Shown here: positions 47,284 to 61,575 of the stretch, piece after piece
How the letters are laid out: every line of letters begins with the position of its first letter
How positions within the stretch are numbered: the first letter of the stretch is position 1
Position numbers and translations under genes: made by a program
The notes under the pieces: model-generated
Told to the model about the DNA's origin: nothing
What the model saw: the letters and a program-made list of their open reading frames with translations, nothing else
The model's database searches: none
Origin: Panulirus ornatus
Taxonomy: Eukaryota; Arthropoda; Malacostraca; Decapoda; Palinuridae
Direction: 5' to 3'
NCBI RefSeq assembly: GCF_036320965.1
Contig: NC_092250.1
Coordinates: 12,111,100-12,175,099 of the forward strand
Length of the DNA stretch: 64,000 bases

Positions 47284-47485
47284 ATTACCTATCATTACCC
47301 ACTGGTAGTGGACGAGAAAGGAGTTCTACCTTTGTGGTCCCCGCATCTCCTATATTCTCTCACACAAATTCTCATATATTTTTATGCTCTCCTCACTCGC
47401 TCTCTCACATTTAGTTTAGTACATCTATCCACTACCCTTACACCATGAGGATACTGTCATACTATTTCTAACAAGTTTTCTTTCT
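46481..47485. other. Spacer with partial SINE-like tail
   Basis: Around 46940-47030 a CACCATGTCTTTCCTCC block plus CA/GT repeats resembles the tail of the tRNA-type SINE copies. A (GT)n run lies at 47240-47275. No gene was recognised. Confidence 0.5.
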
Positions 47486-48270
47486 TTGATTTTGTGTTAT
47501 AGGCTCTCGAAGTGCTGTTCACTGTCTTCGTCACTGGTTTAAGAACTTCTCTATCCTGTTGGACAAACGTGTGGCCTTTACCGTATCAGCGGCAAACAGC
47601 TCCCATGATTCTGGTTCTGATATTGTTGCCCTCCTTTCGACCTTCTCTATTAGTTCTATTTGCTTCTTGAAATGCGGTGGCAGAACTTGAGATGCATAGG
47701 CAGATATGGGATGTGAACTGTTGGCTGAATGTTTCCTAATGTATCTGCTCTAATACTTTGTGATACTGACAGCAGAGAGTTTTTCTCCTTTACTCTTCTC
47801 GTTCGGTGGAGACCTGGCGATGTGTGAGGTACTCTGTCGATTCTGAAATCTCTCTACCTTCCTGTTTATCATATAGATAATGTACACATCGAGGTCTTCT
47901 GTCACTGTCTCCAATCCTTCTAATAATGTAAACACGCGGTTTACATTTCATCAATCATTTATCAACACTATTTTGGAGTTTGTCAAGGCTCCTTTGTAAG
48001 TTGGTGCAATCCTCCTCACTTTTCACATACGTCATGACCTTAACATCTTCCGCAGACATAGTCAAGTGGGAACCCATACCTTCTGGCAAGGCATTTACAC
48101 AGATCAAGAATAGCAAGGGTCCCAGGACTGGACCCTGCCGCACCTCACTGGTGACTCCTACCCATTTCGAGAGGGCTCCTCTGACACGGGTCGTGTGTTC
48201 CATTCCGTTGATATGGTTTTCTGTCCATCGAATGTGTCCCTTATTCCTCCCTGGTGATCTGCCAGGCACC
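47486..48270 (-). pseudogene. CR1/Jockey-type LINE reverse transcriptase relic
   Basis: On the minus strand, [20 protein letters not shown] (about 48140-48085) matches the [20 protein letters not shown] motif. A following SAEDVKVM stands where the catalytic ADD should be (degenerate). SEEDCTNLQRSLDKLQ then follows. Further on (about 47690-47620), SAYASQVLPPHFKKQIELIE and KVERRAT match the RPHLEYA..W.P...K.I.LLEKVQRRAT thumb motif. Stops interrupt it and the catalytic Asp pair is lost. Confidence 0.75.
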
Positions 48271-48301
48271 TACATGCTGCAGTCTCAAATACTTTCTAAA
48301 A

Positions 48302-48303
<2 letters not shown>

Positions 48304-48346
<43 letters not shown>

Positions 48347-48356
48347 GTGTGTGTGC
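48304..48356. repeat. (GT)n microsatellite
   Basis: GT run with one GC interruption. Confidence 0.97.
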
Positions 48357-49768
48357 TACGGGGGGTTAGTTTTACGCTCGTGTTGCAGATTTCTCAGCCT
48401 TGTAAAGTGTGTACCACACCTTTACTCTTACGTATGTAAACAGACTCAGCCTAATCCAGGTACTTATTTTGTATAAACATAAAATGTTCCTTGTAATGTT
48501 AAGAGAGGAAAACGTTATTGCTTGATGAGACTAAGAAAAAGGAATAAAGGAGACACGGATGAAGAAGGGAGAAATGGAAAGACAAAAAGAGAATATCTTT
48601 TGTGAAAGACTTTCTAACATTGCTACTTTAAATGATTAACGACCATTCATGGTTCTAAATTTAATAGCTCCCCCTCGCATCGTAAACAGCAAACCACCTA
48701 ACATCCTTTTCCACACGAGGCCATAATTCAGCAATAATTAACTTAATGTTTCAGCGACTGCTGGCGTGTGACACATGAGACGTGAGACCATTGTTTACCC
48801 ACAAGCTACGACGTAAATTTAGCGACAAATACAACGTCGGGAATACGTGCAGGCTGGAATAGAAATTGTTTCATTAATTTCGAAGTAAATGAGGAGGAGG
48901 AGGAGGAGCATATCGAAGCAAGATAACGAAAATGACTCCTCTTAAGTAATTAGAATTGGAGAAGTGGTAAGTTACATGTAGCCAGAATGAGTTGCATTGA
49001 CGTACAAGGTGTATATGGTCGCTACAGTCAAATGAGTCCAATATCAGATGCATTATTCACAAGACACATGACCTTACCCACCTAACCTAACCTCAGGCTT
49101 ATCTTCTGCCCTTATCATGGTCTTACAACTCTCAGGAAGCTGGCCACGTCCAAGATATGTTGATATTGTCATGATAGATAGTGGTAATGATAGTATCTAC
49201 ATATAAGAAGTATGTGGATTATTTGGAGCGTATAAAGGTATGATATATATATACCTGAAGGAGATTTTGCTGATAGAGAAACGTTCCCGCTCGTAACAAA
49301 AGCTTTGAGAATATGTTATGTCCATGATTAAGATGGATTTGGAGCGTGTGAGAATATCATCATCATACAATGGCATAATGACACTGTCCACTTACCAATT
49401 GTACTGATGGTAGTTATTCACTTTCCAGAGTCAGAGGTGTAATTGTAGGACATAATGACATTGTTCAAATATGAATTACACCGAGAAGGTAGAACTACAT
49501 GTAGATTGCCTGAAAGTTACCATGACTCTCTCGTATGTAACTCGCTTTTCTAGAGGCCTGGTCAAGTTATGTATATTGTACAATGGTAAAAATGCAATGG
49601 AATTGCTCTTATGCTTGATGCATCTGACTCCCAACATGTGGGGAGATAATGTGTCCTCATTCAGAAATTATCCTCATTTAGAATGGAGTTGCAGGAAATA
49701 ATGATATTTCGTACTTATATCTTGAAGGATATAATGATGTATTGTTCGCATGTAAGATGTGTTTGCAT

Positions 49769-49799
<31 letters not shown>

Positions 49800-50150
49800 A
49801 CCTTTGCCTGAACAGTTTCACTGCTTTCGTCTTCCGGGCGACGTTACGTTGTATAGGGCAACAGCATATATACAGTCCCTGGTTGTTCTTCCTCCTATAC
49901 GTAGTTTAAGAAATGCTGTCGGTGGCATATTGGAAGTGAGTGTGGGAGAGTGGCTTTCGTTACCAGGGGAGTTTCCCGAAGGAAAATTACAGCGATGTAC
50001 ATTCAGTTATTAAATCATCATAGTGCGGTTGTACATGAATTGTTACCAACATAATACATTATGGTTGAGGTGGATCATTAATTGTGTGTGTTCCAGCCAG
50101 TGTTAATCTGCTGTCATATATACTATTCATGAAACGTGCCGAACGAGTCT
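48357..50150. other. Spacer, no supported gene
   Basis: A segment at 48370-48470 (CTCGTGTTGCAGA, CACACCTTTACTCTTACGTATG) resembles the tail flanking SINE-like copy S1. A (CA)n run lies at 49770-49803. No protein domain. Confidence 0.5.
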
Positions 50151-50154
50151 ACCG

Positions 50155-52790
50155 CTGACCATCATATCACCAGCCACAGTTGCCCTTGACCATCACATAA
50201 CCACCTACAGCTGCCCTTGACCATCACATAACCACCCACAACTGCCCTTGACTATCACATTGCCACCCACAGCCGACCTTGACTATCACATTACCACCCA
50301 CAGCTGCCCTTGACCATCACATTACCACCCACAACTGCCCTTCCCCATCACATTTTCACCCACTGCCGCCCTTGTCCATCACATAACCACCCACAGCTGC
50401 CCTTGTCCATCACATAACCACCCACAGCTGCCCTTGTCCATCACATTACCACCCACAACTGCCCTTGACCATCACATTACCACCCACAGTTGCCCTTGAC
50501 CATTATATTACCACCTACAGCTGCCCTTGACCATCACATTACCACCCACAACTGCCCTTGACCATCACATTACCACCCACAGCTGCCCTTGACCATTATA
50601 TTACCACCTACAGCTGCCCTTGACCATCACATTACCACCTACAGCTGCCCTTGACCATCACATTACCACCCACAGCTGCCCTTGCCCATCACATTACCAC
50701 CCACAGTTGCCCTTGCCCATCACATTACCACCCACAGTTGCCCTTGCCCATCACATTACCACCCACAACTGCCCTTGCCCATCACATTACCACCCACAGC
50801 TGCCCTTGCCCATCACATTACCACCCACAGTTGCCCTTGACCATCACATTACCACCCACAGTTGCCCTTGACCATCACATTACCACCCACAGTTGCCCTT
50901 GACCATCACATTACCACCCACAGTTGCCCTTGACCATCACATTACCACCCACAGTTGCCCTTGACCATCACATTACCACCCACAGCTGCCCTTGACCATC
51001 ACATTACCACCCACAGCTGCCCTTGCCCATCACATTACCACCCACAGTTGCCCTTGACCATCACATTACCACCCACAACTGCCCTTGCCCATCACATTAC
51101 CACCCACAGCTGCCCTTGACCATCACATTACCACCTACAACTGCCCTTGCCCATCATATTACCATCTACAGCTGCCCTTGACCATTATATTACCACCTAC
51201 AGCTGCCCTTGACCATCACATTACCACCTACAACTGCCCTTGACCATCACATTACCACCCACAGCTGCCCTTGCCCATCACATTACCACCCACAGTTGCC
51301 CTTGACCATCACATTACCACCCACAGCTGCCCTTGACCATCACATTACCACCCACAGCTGCCCTTGACCATCACATTACCACCTACAACTGCCCTTGCCC
51401 ATCATATTACCATCTACAGCTGCCCTTGACCATTATATTACCACCTACAGCTGCCCTTGACCATCACATTACCACCTACAACTGCCCTTGCCCATCATAT
51501 TACCACCTACAGTTGCCCTTGACCATCACATTACCACCCACAGTTGCCCTTGACCATCACATTACCACCCACAGCTGCCCTTGACCATCACATTACCACC
51601 TACAACTGCCCTTGCCCATCACATTACCACCCACAGTTGCCCTTGACCATCACATAACCACCCACAGTTGCCCTTGACCATCACATTACCACCCACAACT
51701 GCCCTTGACCATCACATAACCACCCACAGTTGCCCTTGACTATCACATTGCCACCCACAGTTGCCCTTGACCATCACATTACCACCCACAACTGCCCTTG
51801 ACCATCACATAACCACCCACAGTTGCCCTTGACCATCACATTACCACCCACAACTGCCCTTGACCATCACATAACCACCCACAGTTGCCCTTGACCATCA
51901 CATTACCACCCACAACTGCCCTTGACCATCACATTACCACCCACAACTGCCCTTGACCATCACATAACCACCCACAGTTGCCCTTGACTATCACATTGCC
52001 ACCCACAGTTGCCCTTGACCATCACATTACCACCCACAACTGCCCTTGACCATCACATAACCACCCACAGTTGCCCTTGACCATCACATTACCACCCACA
52101 ACTGCCCTTGACCATCACATAACCACCCACAGTTGCCCTTGACTATCACATTGCCACCCACAGTTGCCCTTGACCATCACATTACCACCCACAACTGCCC
52201 TTGACCATCACATAACCACCCACAGTTGCCCTTGACCATCACATTACCACCCACAACTGCCCTTGACCATCACATAACCACCCACAGTTGCCCTTGACCA
52301 TCACATTACCACCCACAACTGCCCTTGACTATCACATTGCCACCCACAGCCGACCTTGACTATCACATTACCACCCACAGCTGCCCTTGACCATCACATT
52401 ACCTCCCACAACTGCCCTTGTCCATCACATTACCACCCACAACTGCCCTTCCCCATCACATTTTCACCCACTGCCGCCCTTGTCCATCACATAACCACCC
52501 ACAGTTGCCCTTGACCATCACATTACCACCCACAACTGCCCTTGACCATCACATTACCACCCACAGCTGCCCTTGATCATCACATTACCACCCACAGCTG
52601 CCCTTGACCATCACATTACCACTTACAGTTGCCCTTGTCCATCACATTACCCCCTACAACTGCCCTTGACCATCACATTACCACTCACAACTGCCCTTGA
52701 CCTTCACCACCACTCACAACCACCCCTGACTATAACATCACCACCCTCTGCTCTTACTGCCTTTAATCATCTTATTACCCAACACCAGTG
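50155..52790. repeat. 31-bp minisatellite, about 85 copies
   Basis: The unit is CAGCTGCCCTTGACCATCAC plus ATTACCACCCA, with AGC/AGT/AAC and GACC/GCCC/GTCC variants in recurring order. Since 31 is not divisible by three, translation cycles through frames and gives spurious (TITLPPTAALDHH)-type open frames. Confidence 0.97.
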
Positions 52791-53109
52791 TCCCTAACCG
52801 TCATACTGATACCCACTGGTGCCTCTGGTAACATATGTAGCCTAATCCTGTTATGCATTACACAGAAGCCAACCAAGATGTCAATTACACACATGGCCAT
52901 TAGGCTTAATAATGCACTTCCCCAGCAGTTGAGAAGACCATCGTAACGCAAATGCCCATAAGACTTAACACCCCAAAGCTGGTCAAGACAATGATGACTC
53001 GTGTGCTCATAAGTCTTAAGTGCAATCTCCACAGTTTGGTCAGGATGAGACTAAAGATTGTGTATCTCTAAATGTACAATAGGATATCGCTGTATGTCTT
53101 TGTTGAATT

Positions 53110-53805
53110 CTTCATATCACACCTGTTCGCCGTTTCCTATGTAGCGAAGGCAGCGCCAGAAACAAGAGAAGAATGGCCCCGTTCGCTCACATCCACTCTC
53201 CAGCACCGGAGTTAGGGCCCCCTGTCCACAGCCAAGCCCTATAGACCACATTCCGTAGTCTCTCCTGAGCGCTTCATATGCCCTGGTTCAGCCCATTGGC
53301 AGTGCATCACCTTCTATATACCACATCGTACCAATTGCTCTGTCCCTTGCACGCCTCACACCCTCCTGCATGTTAAGGCTACGAAACTACTGATCTTTTA
53401 ACTCCATCCTTCCACCTCCTCTTCGCTACCCGTCTTCTCCTTGCCCCTTCCACTTCCTGCATGTATACCCCCTTGGTCAACCTCTCTTCACTCATCCTTT
53501 CCATATATCGAGGCCTTTTCAGCATACCTTTTTCATGAAGCTCTCTCACACATGCTCTTCTAAAATTCACACAGCAAACAGGAAATTCCTTACATCCACC
53601 TCGCCCTCTTTTATATACCTCCCGATCCTTTACATCCACCTCGCCCTCTCTTATATACCTCCCGATCCTTTAATGTCACAAACAGATCCTTGTTTTTCTC
53701 TAAGGATTTCTCATGCATATTTTTCAAAGTAAACACCTTTTCCAATCAATCACCCTCTATCAGTCTTGCAACCACACTGCTCCTCTCCAGTCTGACGCTG
53801 TGTGT
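53110..53805 (-). mobile_element. Old diverged RTE-like relic, copy 10
   Basis: On the minus strand it keeps RYMERMSEERLTKGVYMQEV and RRWKDGVKR (about 53510-53390) and a recognisable 3' UTR (GGTTCAGCCCATTGGCAGTG, AGCACCGGAG..). The middle of RT is deleted: next to a 41-43 bp tandem duplication (53588-53670) it jumps to the CEKYL/GCKTDRG-like region at 53690-53790. It is much more diverged than the other copies. Confidence 0.75.
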
Positions 53806-54394
53806 GTGTGTGCCACCAACCCCCTCAAACTGCAAGCACTGACACTTGGATTCCTTAGGAGAATGAAAGCTCAATAATACAGCTATGGAAAGGGGCAGAA
53901 AAACATACCGGAAAAGCTTCTACTAAAACTGGAACGCTTACAAATATCTTTAGACTGTAGTTTCCTGTCAGGTGCTACGTGACCCAGCTAGTAAAGAGGG
54001 CACGCAATCTGCCTGAATCCAAGAACAGAAACAAAAGTACAGTGTGAGAGAGAGAGAGAGAGAGAAACAGCGGTGCAGCAAAGAAAAAGGGAATACGAAT
54101 TGAAAAGTGGAGAAAGAGGAATCGGTGAGGCGAATTATATCTGACTGGAAAAAGTCGAGTATGAGTGTTCCCAGGTGTGATAAAACATTACACAGGAACG
54201 TATCAACTGCTGCTATAGTTTCTCCTTCAAGTGTTCTCAAGAGAGAGATTTATCATACGTAGATAGAGTACATCCCGAGGAAATGGTTTGGCGTTTCCAA
54301 GAAAGATTCTCAGTTACACTGATATCAAATATGTTGTTAAAGTAGAGGGGTCGAACAGCAAACGTATCGGAATAAGTAACGTCAAGAGGATTAC

Positions 54395-54432
<38 letters not shown>

Positions 54433-55058
54433 CAGGGTGAAATTGTGATTTAGGACTAGTATATCAGATGGATTATATCGACTCCAGTAAGGGATGTTTT
54501 TTTCGAGACTTGGAGTAGCATTGATTAGATTGATGAGGTGGTGGGATATGATGGAAGGTGAAGGGAGCAGGATTAAGTAAACAGGGTTGTGATCGATGGA
54601 AGATCCTGAAAAGGCGAAGGACGAAGGTGAGATGTTTGAAATTGAGAGGCTTTCTGTTGTAGAATGACAATAGGGAGAAAGACTGACTGTAAATATTCGT
54701 AGAGTATTCAAGGTTAAGAATGGAGGAACGTAGGACGAGAACCTTTCCAAATATAATGATATACGAAGGAAAAGCCAGTTGGTCTAAGTTGGAAGCCATA
54801 AACTGATGAAGTCGCTAGCAGTCTCTGTCACGCTCAAAAGTCCATCATGTCCGTCCTCGATACTAGGACGAAACGAAGACATTGCTTACTCAAGCTAATA
54901 CTGACTGAAGTGTGGTGTAAGACATTCCTCTCACTATCTGGTCAGCATCGGAAACCTCGCCTGTAGCACGACGAACGAATAAAATGAGCCTGATTCCTGA
55001 GGTTTGCTGAGCACATCTGAAAGAAGAGAGGCAAATTGCCATCGTCTGCCGAGCAACC
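53806..55058. other. Spacer with (GA)n runs
   Basis: (GA)n at 54047-54065 and 54396-54430. Frames at 54394-54799 (-) have no recognised family. Confidence 0.5.
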
Positions 55059-55290
55059 TTGACCATCACATTGCCACCCACAGCTGCCCTTGACCATCAC
55101 ATTACCACCTACAGCTGCCCTTGACCATCGCATTACCACTCACAACTGTCCTTGGACATCACATTGCCACCCACAGCTGCCCTTCACCATCACATTACCA
55201 CTTACAGCTGCCCTTCACCATCACATTACCACCCACAGTTGCCCTTGACCATCACATTGCCACCTACAGCTGCCTTTGACCATCGCATTC
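55059..55290. repeat. 31-bp minisatellite island, about 7 copies
   Basis: Same unit as 50155-52790 (CTGCCCTTGACCATCACATT), separated from the main array by about 2.3 kb of other sequence. Confidence 0.95.
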
Positions 55291-55844
55291 ATGTGTACAA
55301 GGAACAGGCCAACAGTAATCAACATCCAAGCCAACATGCTCTCCACAATAGCAGGATTTGATGGTATATCGCCTAAAGGTAGACGTTTCAAGAGTCTTTT
55401 GGTACAGGAAACAATGGGTTATTTACCATCATCATTAAAGAGGTCAGGGATGATTAGGCCCAACCTTCCTCCTCCCTGCTACAACCGGGGTCATGACCTC
55501 GCTCAACGACCAGTGACCTTACATAACTGCTGTCTTATGAGTCTCTTCCCTCAAGTCCTTGAATGTCAAACTTTGTATAAGTTAATAACAATACATATGT
55601 TATTACTCCTAGATATATAGCAATCGTACATTCTGATTATAGTCCATATAGCGTGGAGTATTTGATATAACTTGTGTATTCCTCAAGATGCCTCTTTGAA
55701 GGTGAAACGTCAAGGTAAAATGAATGAATAATTTCGGTGAAGTTGTGTTCGAATATTTACTCCTTGGTTTTAGAATGATAAGGAAATCAGAGAATATATA
55801 AAAGATAAGAAAAGTTGTGAATTTGTTGTGGTGTTCAATACCAC
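55291..55844. other. Spacer, no supported gene
   Basis: No domain recognised. CTCAAGATGCCTCTTTGAAG then GTGAAACGTC (55683-55712) loosely resembles a degenerate hammerhead-like element tail, but no stem I forms. Confidence 0.4.
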
Positions 55845-55924
55845 GTGCATAAAATGAAACACGCTAAGTTCCCAAGTGCACTTTTATGAAATAATCACAT
55901 CGTCAGGGGAGATACAAGAAAGAC
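55845..55924 (-). mobile_element. Penelope-like tail fragment at a LINE junction
   Basis: The reverse complement matches the 15.3 and 32.4 kb tail copies (CTGACGATGTGATTATTT..., AAGTGCACTTGGGAAC). It joins directly to LINE copy 6 at 55925. Confidence 0.75.

Positions 55925-57950
<2,026 letters not shown>

Positions 57951-57999
<49 letters not shown>
57951..57999. repeat. (TA)n microsatellite
   Basis: TA tract shared by the 5' end of LINE copy 7 and the 5' end of short element A4. Confidence 0.98.
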
Positions 58000-58001
<2 letters not shown>

Positions 58002-58230
58002 CCCTGGGGATAGGGGAGAAAGAATACTTCCCACGTATTCCCTGCGTGTCGTAGAAGGCGACTAAAAGGGGAGGGAGCGGGGGGCTGGAAATCCTCCCCT
58101 CTCATTATTTCTTTTTAATTTTCCAAAAGAAGGAACAGAGAAGGGGGCCAGGTGAGGATATTCCCTCAAAGGCCCAGTTCTCTGTTCTTAACGCTACCTC
58201 GCTAACGCGGGAAATGGCGAATAGTTTGAA

Positions 58231-58232
<2 letters not shown>
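58000..58232 (+). mobile_element. Non-autonomous RTE derivative, copy A4
   Basis: Complete ~233 bp copy from TCCCTGGGGATAGG to GGCGAATAGTTTGAAAG between two TA tracts. Confidence 0.88.

Positions 58233-58279
<47 letters not shown>
58233..58279. repeat. (TA)n microsatellite
   Basis: TA tract after short element A4. Confidence 0.98.
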
Positions 58280-58281
<2 letters not shown>

Positions 58282-58745
58282 GTAAATGAGATGGCCCTGA
58301 TATTCAATAACCCGTACCGTCTCGTCTACCATAAAAGATATTAGGGGATCATAAGCCCATCGGGAGATGCGCCCACCGATGATGATGCGGGAGTCGAGAT
58401 CCTGAGGCGATCCCTTTCGCCAGCGCTTCAAAATCTGGTGATCGATGATCTGGGGAACTGGCACCACTAGAGAGACAGACGATGTACATGGAGACGACGT
58501 GCTTCCCATACTATTGTTGTTGTTCAGCCGCTGACGAATACGATCGTAGCTGTTGATTCTTAGGAGCTTGAGGGGAGTCCACGACTGACTCTCGCTATCA
58601 GTGGAAGGTGAAGATTTAACCCAGATGATGCATATCTAATCCTCGGCCTTGAAACTGTCGGGTGGCGCGTGGAATATTGCTTGAATGCGAAATATACGCT
58701 ACACCTCCTGATCTGTCATCGTTGCCATGAGAGGCCTGATAGAGA
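58280..58745 (-). pseudogene. Unrecognised decayed coding stretch
   Basis: On the minus strand one frame reads from ATG near 58730 (MATMTDQEV) through RIFRIQAIFHAPPDSFKAED, WVKSSPSTDSESQSWTPLKL, INSYDRIRQRLNNNNS and VPQIIDHQILKRWRKGSPQD to about 58280. It is broken only by two in-frame stops (near 58705 and 58637). The composition looks protein-like, with Ser-rich and Asn-rich low-complexity parts. I do not recognise the family. It could be a retroelement gag, an exon of a dead host gene, or chance. Confidence 0.3.
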
Positions 58746-59414
58746 GCCTTAGGAAGTATGCATATCTTTAGCCAACTGCTGCAGGAAGTGTTATGGTAAT
58801 AGTACATTAGTGCCGTCATAGATTTGAGGAAGAGAGTGATAATGATCGTGGCATGAGGGTCAGATGATGGACCGGGACAATGGGGATGGTTAGTGTGTTG
58901 AACACCTCTTAATACGTAGCGTAAGATGGGATCGAGGATAATCTTGAAGTCCCTTTATCGAAAGCTTTTCTCTGTAGTCCCTGTTATGTTGTGGATAAGG
59001 ATTAAGACCAGGCTTGAAGCAGTTACGAGTGTGGGAATTTTAAAAGGTGTGTGGGGATGGTAGATGCAGGACCGGAAGATGATATTGTGATGTTACATCG
59101 TCTTGAAGTCGTCCGAACAAGTCTCCTACCCTGACCCACTGTGTAATTGAGAGGACCTGACCAGGGTCGGCCATGTTCGGCTTCAGGTAGTACCCCGAGG
59201 GTCAGAATAACGGTCTCGTTACGGATTGGTCAAACTAGGCAGAGTAGGTTGTGTGTGTATGTGTGTGTGTGTGTGTGTGGGGTCAGGGCCTGACTGCTGG
59301 TCGATCTGTGTACGGAAAGGTTCGAACCAGAGCAGCTTGTGAACAGGTACAGAGCTCCCGGGCCTGGCTCGCCTCCGCGAAGTGTATAGGATTTTTAAGA
59401 TTATTGATGACAAC

Positions 59415-59418
<4 letters not shown>
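58746..59418. other. Spacer with possible SINE-like B-box
   Basis: A (GT)n run (59249-59280) is followed by a palindromic GGTTCGAACC (59319-59328). This may be another tRNA-type SINE remnant, but the flanking blocks are not clear. Confidence 0.4.

Positions 59419-59463
<45 letters not shown>
59419..59463. repeat. (CT)n microsatellite
   Basis: Pure CT run. Confidence 0.98.
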
Positions 59464-59466
<3 letters not shown>

Positions 59467-59691
59467 GGTGGCTGGCAGCCACCGGCTAGGGAGGTATGAT
59501 ACTGGTACTACCCACCTGAATACCAAGAAAGTTAGTGACGGCAGTGCCTTAACTGTTAGCTTTCAGTGCGCACTTAACATTTGATAACACGTTAGCTCAC
59601 ACGGCTCGCTTTACATGGCTATGTGTTTTCCTGTGAAGAGCGCAACGCGCCAGCCCTGTCTTTCAGTACGAATCTCGTCAAAAGTATTCGT

Positions 59692-59695
<4 letters not shown>

Positions 59696-59762
<67 letters not shown>
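59696..59762. repeat. (CT)n microsatellite
   Basis: Pure CT run. Confidence 0.98.
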
Positions 59763-59767
<5 letters not shown>

Positions 59768-60387
59768 AATCTTACTGTGATGGCACAAGCAGCGTCTTTA
59801 TGTACCATCTTTACTGTCCCTAAACCCTAAAAAAAAAAAATGGCAACCCTTTTAATGTTACTAATAGGGAAACTAGGATTCATCATCTTACACATTTTCG
59901 CAAACCTTGACCAAAACAAACCACAGTTCAAGGCCTGGGAAGCAATGTCCCTCGGCAGAGCTTCGAATAGCATTTAGATAAAGCGTAATATTTTAGTGAT
60001 TGAATTACATTCTCTACCGTTGAAATTATGAGCATTGAGCACTTTCCAATCTCTTACTCATGACCACACTGTAAGCAGAGACGGTATCCAGGGAATAATG
60101 GCATGGTTCACTCGACGTTGCTGCTTTGCCGACAGATCCCAGACATGCCTATGGCCATTGATAAATGAATACACGTCCCTGCAGAACATATACATACACA
60201 AGCATCCTTACATAGGCGTGTCTTTCCAACAGCTACATGTGTATTCAGAAAGTCGTATGGAGTTGTACCTTTCCATATACACAAACTTTTGTACAGCTAC
60301 ATCCTCACACAAATACATTTTTTAATCGTGCGTATGGAAATGCTTTTTCACACAGTAGCTCCTTTGACACACACGTATATCTCCGTG
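59763..60387. other. Spacer, no supported gene
   Basis: No recognised domain. A 96-codon frame at 60035-60325 has no known motif. Confidence 0.5.
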
Positions 60388-60560
60388 GTGTATAGGTTAG
60401 CGTTACTGACTGTCATGCATGCACGGGGCCGCCCGGGATCAAACTTATATAGGTTCGAATTTTAGTCGCGGTATCGGTGTACAGACCACTCAGCTGTTCG
60501 TCCTCTCCTTGGGGTAGGTCGATAGAGTACGTACCTGGCATAGTTATAAGATGTAAGTGT
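60388..60560 (+). mobile_element. tRNA-derived SINE-like copy S4
   Basis: GTATAGGTTAGCGTTACTG (A-box region), CATGCACGGGGCCGCCCGGG, B-box GGTTCGAAT (60452-60460), TAGTCGCGGTATCGG and CTCAGCTGTTCGTCCT occur in the family order. Confidence 0.7.
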
Positions 60561-60637
60561 GTGTGTGTACATAGATACACAGGAGTTATAGACTCTGTAC
60601 ATACGTAAGATGTGAAGAAGACGTGGCAACATCGTAA

Positions 60638-60680
<43 letters not shown>
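60638..60680. repeat. (CA)n microsatellite
   Basis: Pure CA run. Confidence 0.97.
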
Positions 60681-60681
<1 letters not shown>

Positions 60682-60857
60682 CTCATATCTAGCCCCCTGT
60701 CCCTCGTACACTTGACGGACCAAGGTTTATGGTGTTTGTGTGGTGGACCTGCAGCTCATCCCACCCACCTGCTGGCAGAAGACAGCTGCCCACTGACCGC
60801 GGCTGACCACCACCACCTCCACAGACGTCAGCTGGTGGACAGCTGTTCTTCGTAGTA

Positions 60858-61082
60858 ATCTGACCATTTTCTGACACGTCACGAACGTATGACCTGACCA
60901 TTTTCTGACACGTCACGACCATTTTATGATCCCTGACGAACGTATGACCTGACCATTTCCTGATCCCTGACGAACGTATGATCTGACCATTTTCTGATCC
61001 CTGACGAACATATCACCTGACCATTTTCTGACACATCATGAATGCATGACCTGACCATTTTCTGACCCCTGACGAACATATG
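60858..61082. repeat. 34-bp minisatellite, about 6.5 copies
   Basis: Units of TGACCTGACCATTTTCTGAT plus CCCTGACGAACGTA, with two CACGTCACG variants. Confidence 0.9.
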
Positions 61083-61575
61083 TAACAAGGATATAGTAAC
61101 GTAAAGTCGTTGTAACTGTGTAGAATAACGTAGGCTTTTATGAAATGCACGAAGCTTTCTCAGAATCGTAGTGAAACTATAAACTTCGTCACGCTTTCTC
61201 GATAGGTAATGTGGTACACAGGAAGGATCTGATAGTGGAATCTGCCTCTCTGAGGGAAAAAAAAAAAACATCGTTGTAAAGCTTTTGAGATCTAAAAATG
61301 TTGTTGTGAGGAAGAGTTACTTATCATAATGGAAAGTAATGTATCGCTGACCCTCTTGATGCATGAAGACTTCGATGTTAACTTGCAGAAATTAAGTGTA
61401 ATTATGGGACGTTGAAAATTTTATGGAAAATGCCGCAAACGTCATCATCAGAATGTATGATTTTCCTCCTCAGTAATTGACGTTGAAAACTGCATTGAGA
61501 ACCTCGCAAACATCTTCAGAAATAATATATTTACCCTTAAACGAGTCTTGACTCCGCCACATGTGAGATAGAAGC
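61083..61575. other. Spacer, nothing recognised
   Basis: No motif identified. Confidence 0.5.

Noticed and set aside
50620..51584. 80-codon open frames with TITLPPTAALDHH-type repeats
   Set aside because: They are products of the 31-bp minisatellite cycling through frames.
55683..55712. Hammerhead-like CTCAAGA...GTGAAACGTC
   Set aside because: The core has a changed G5 and no complementary stem I flanks it, so support is too weak.
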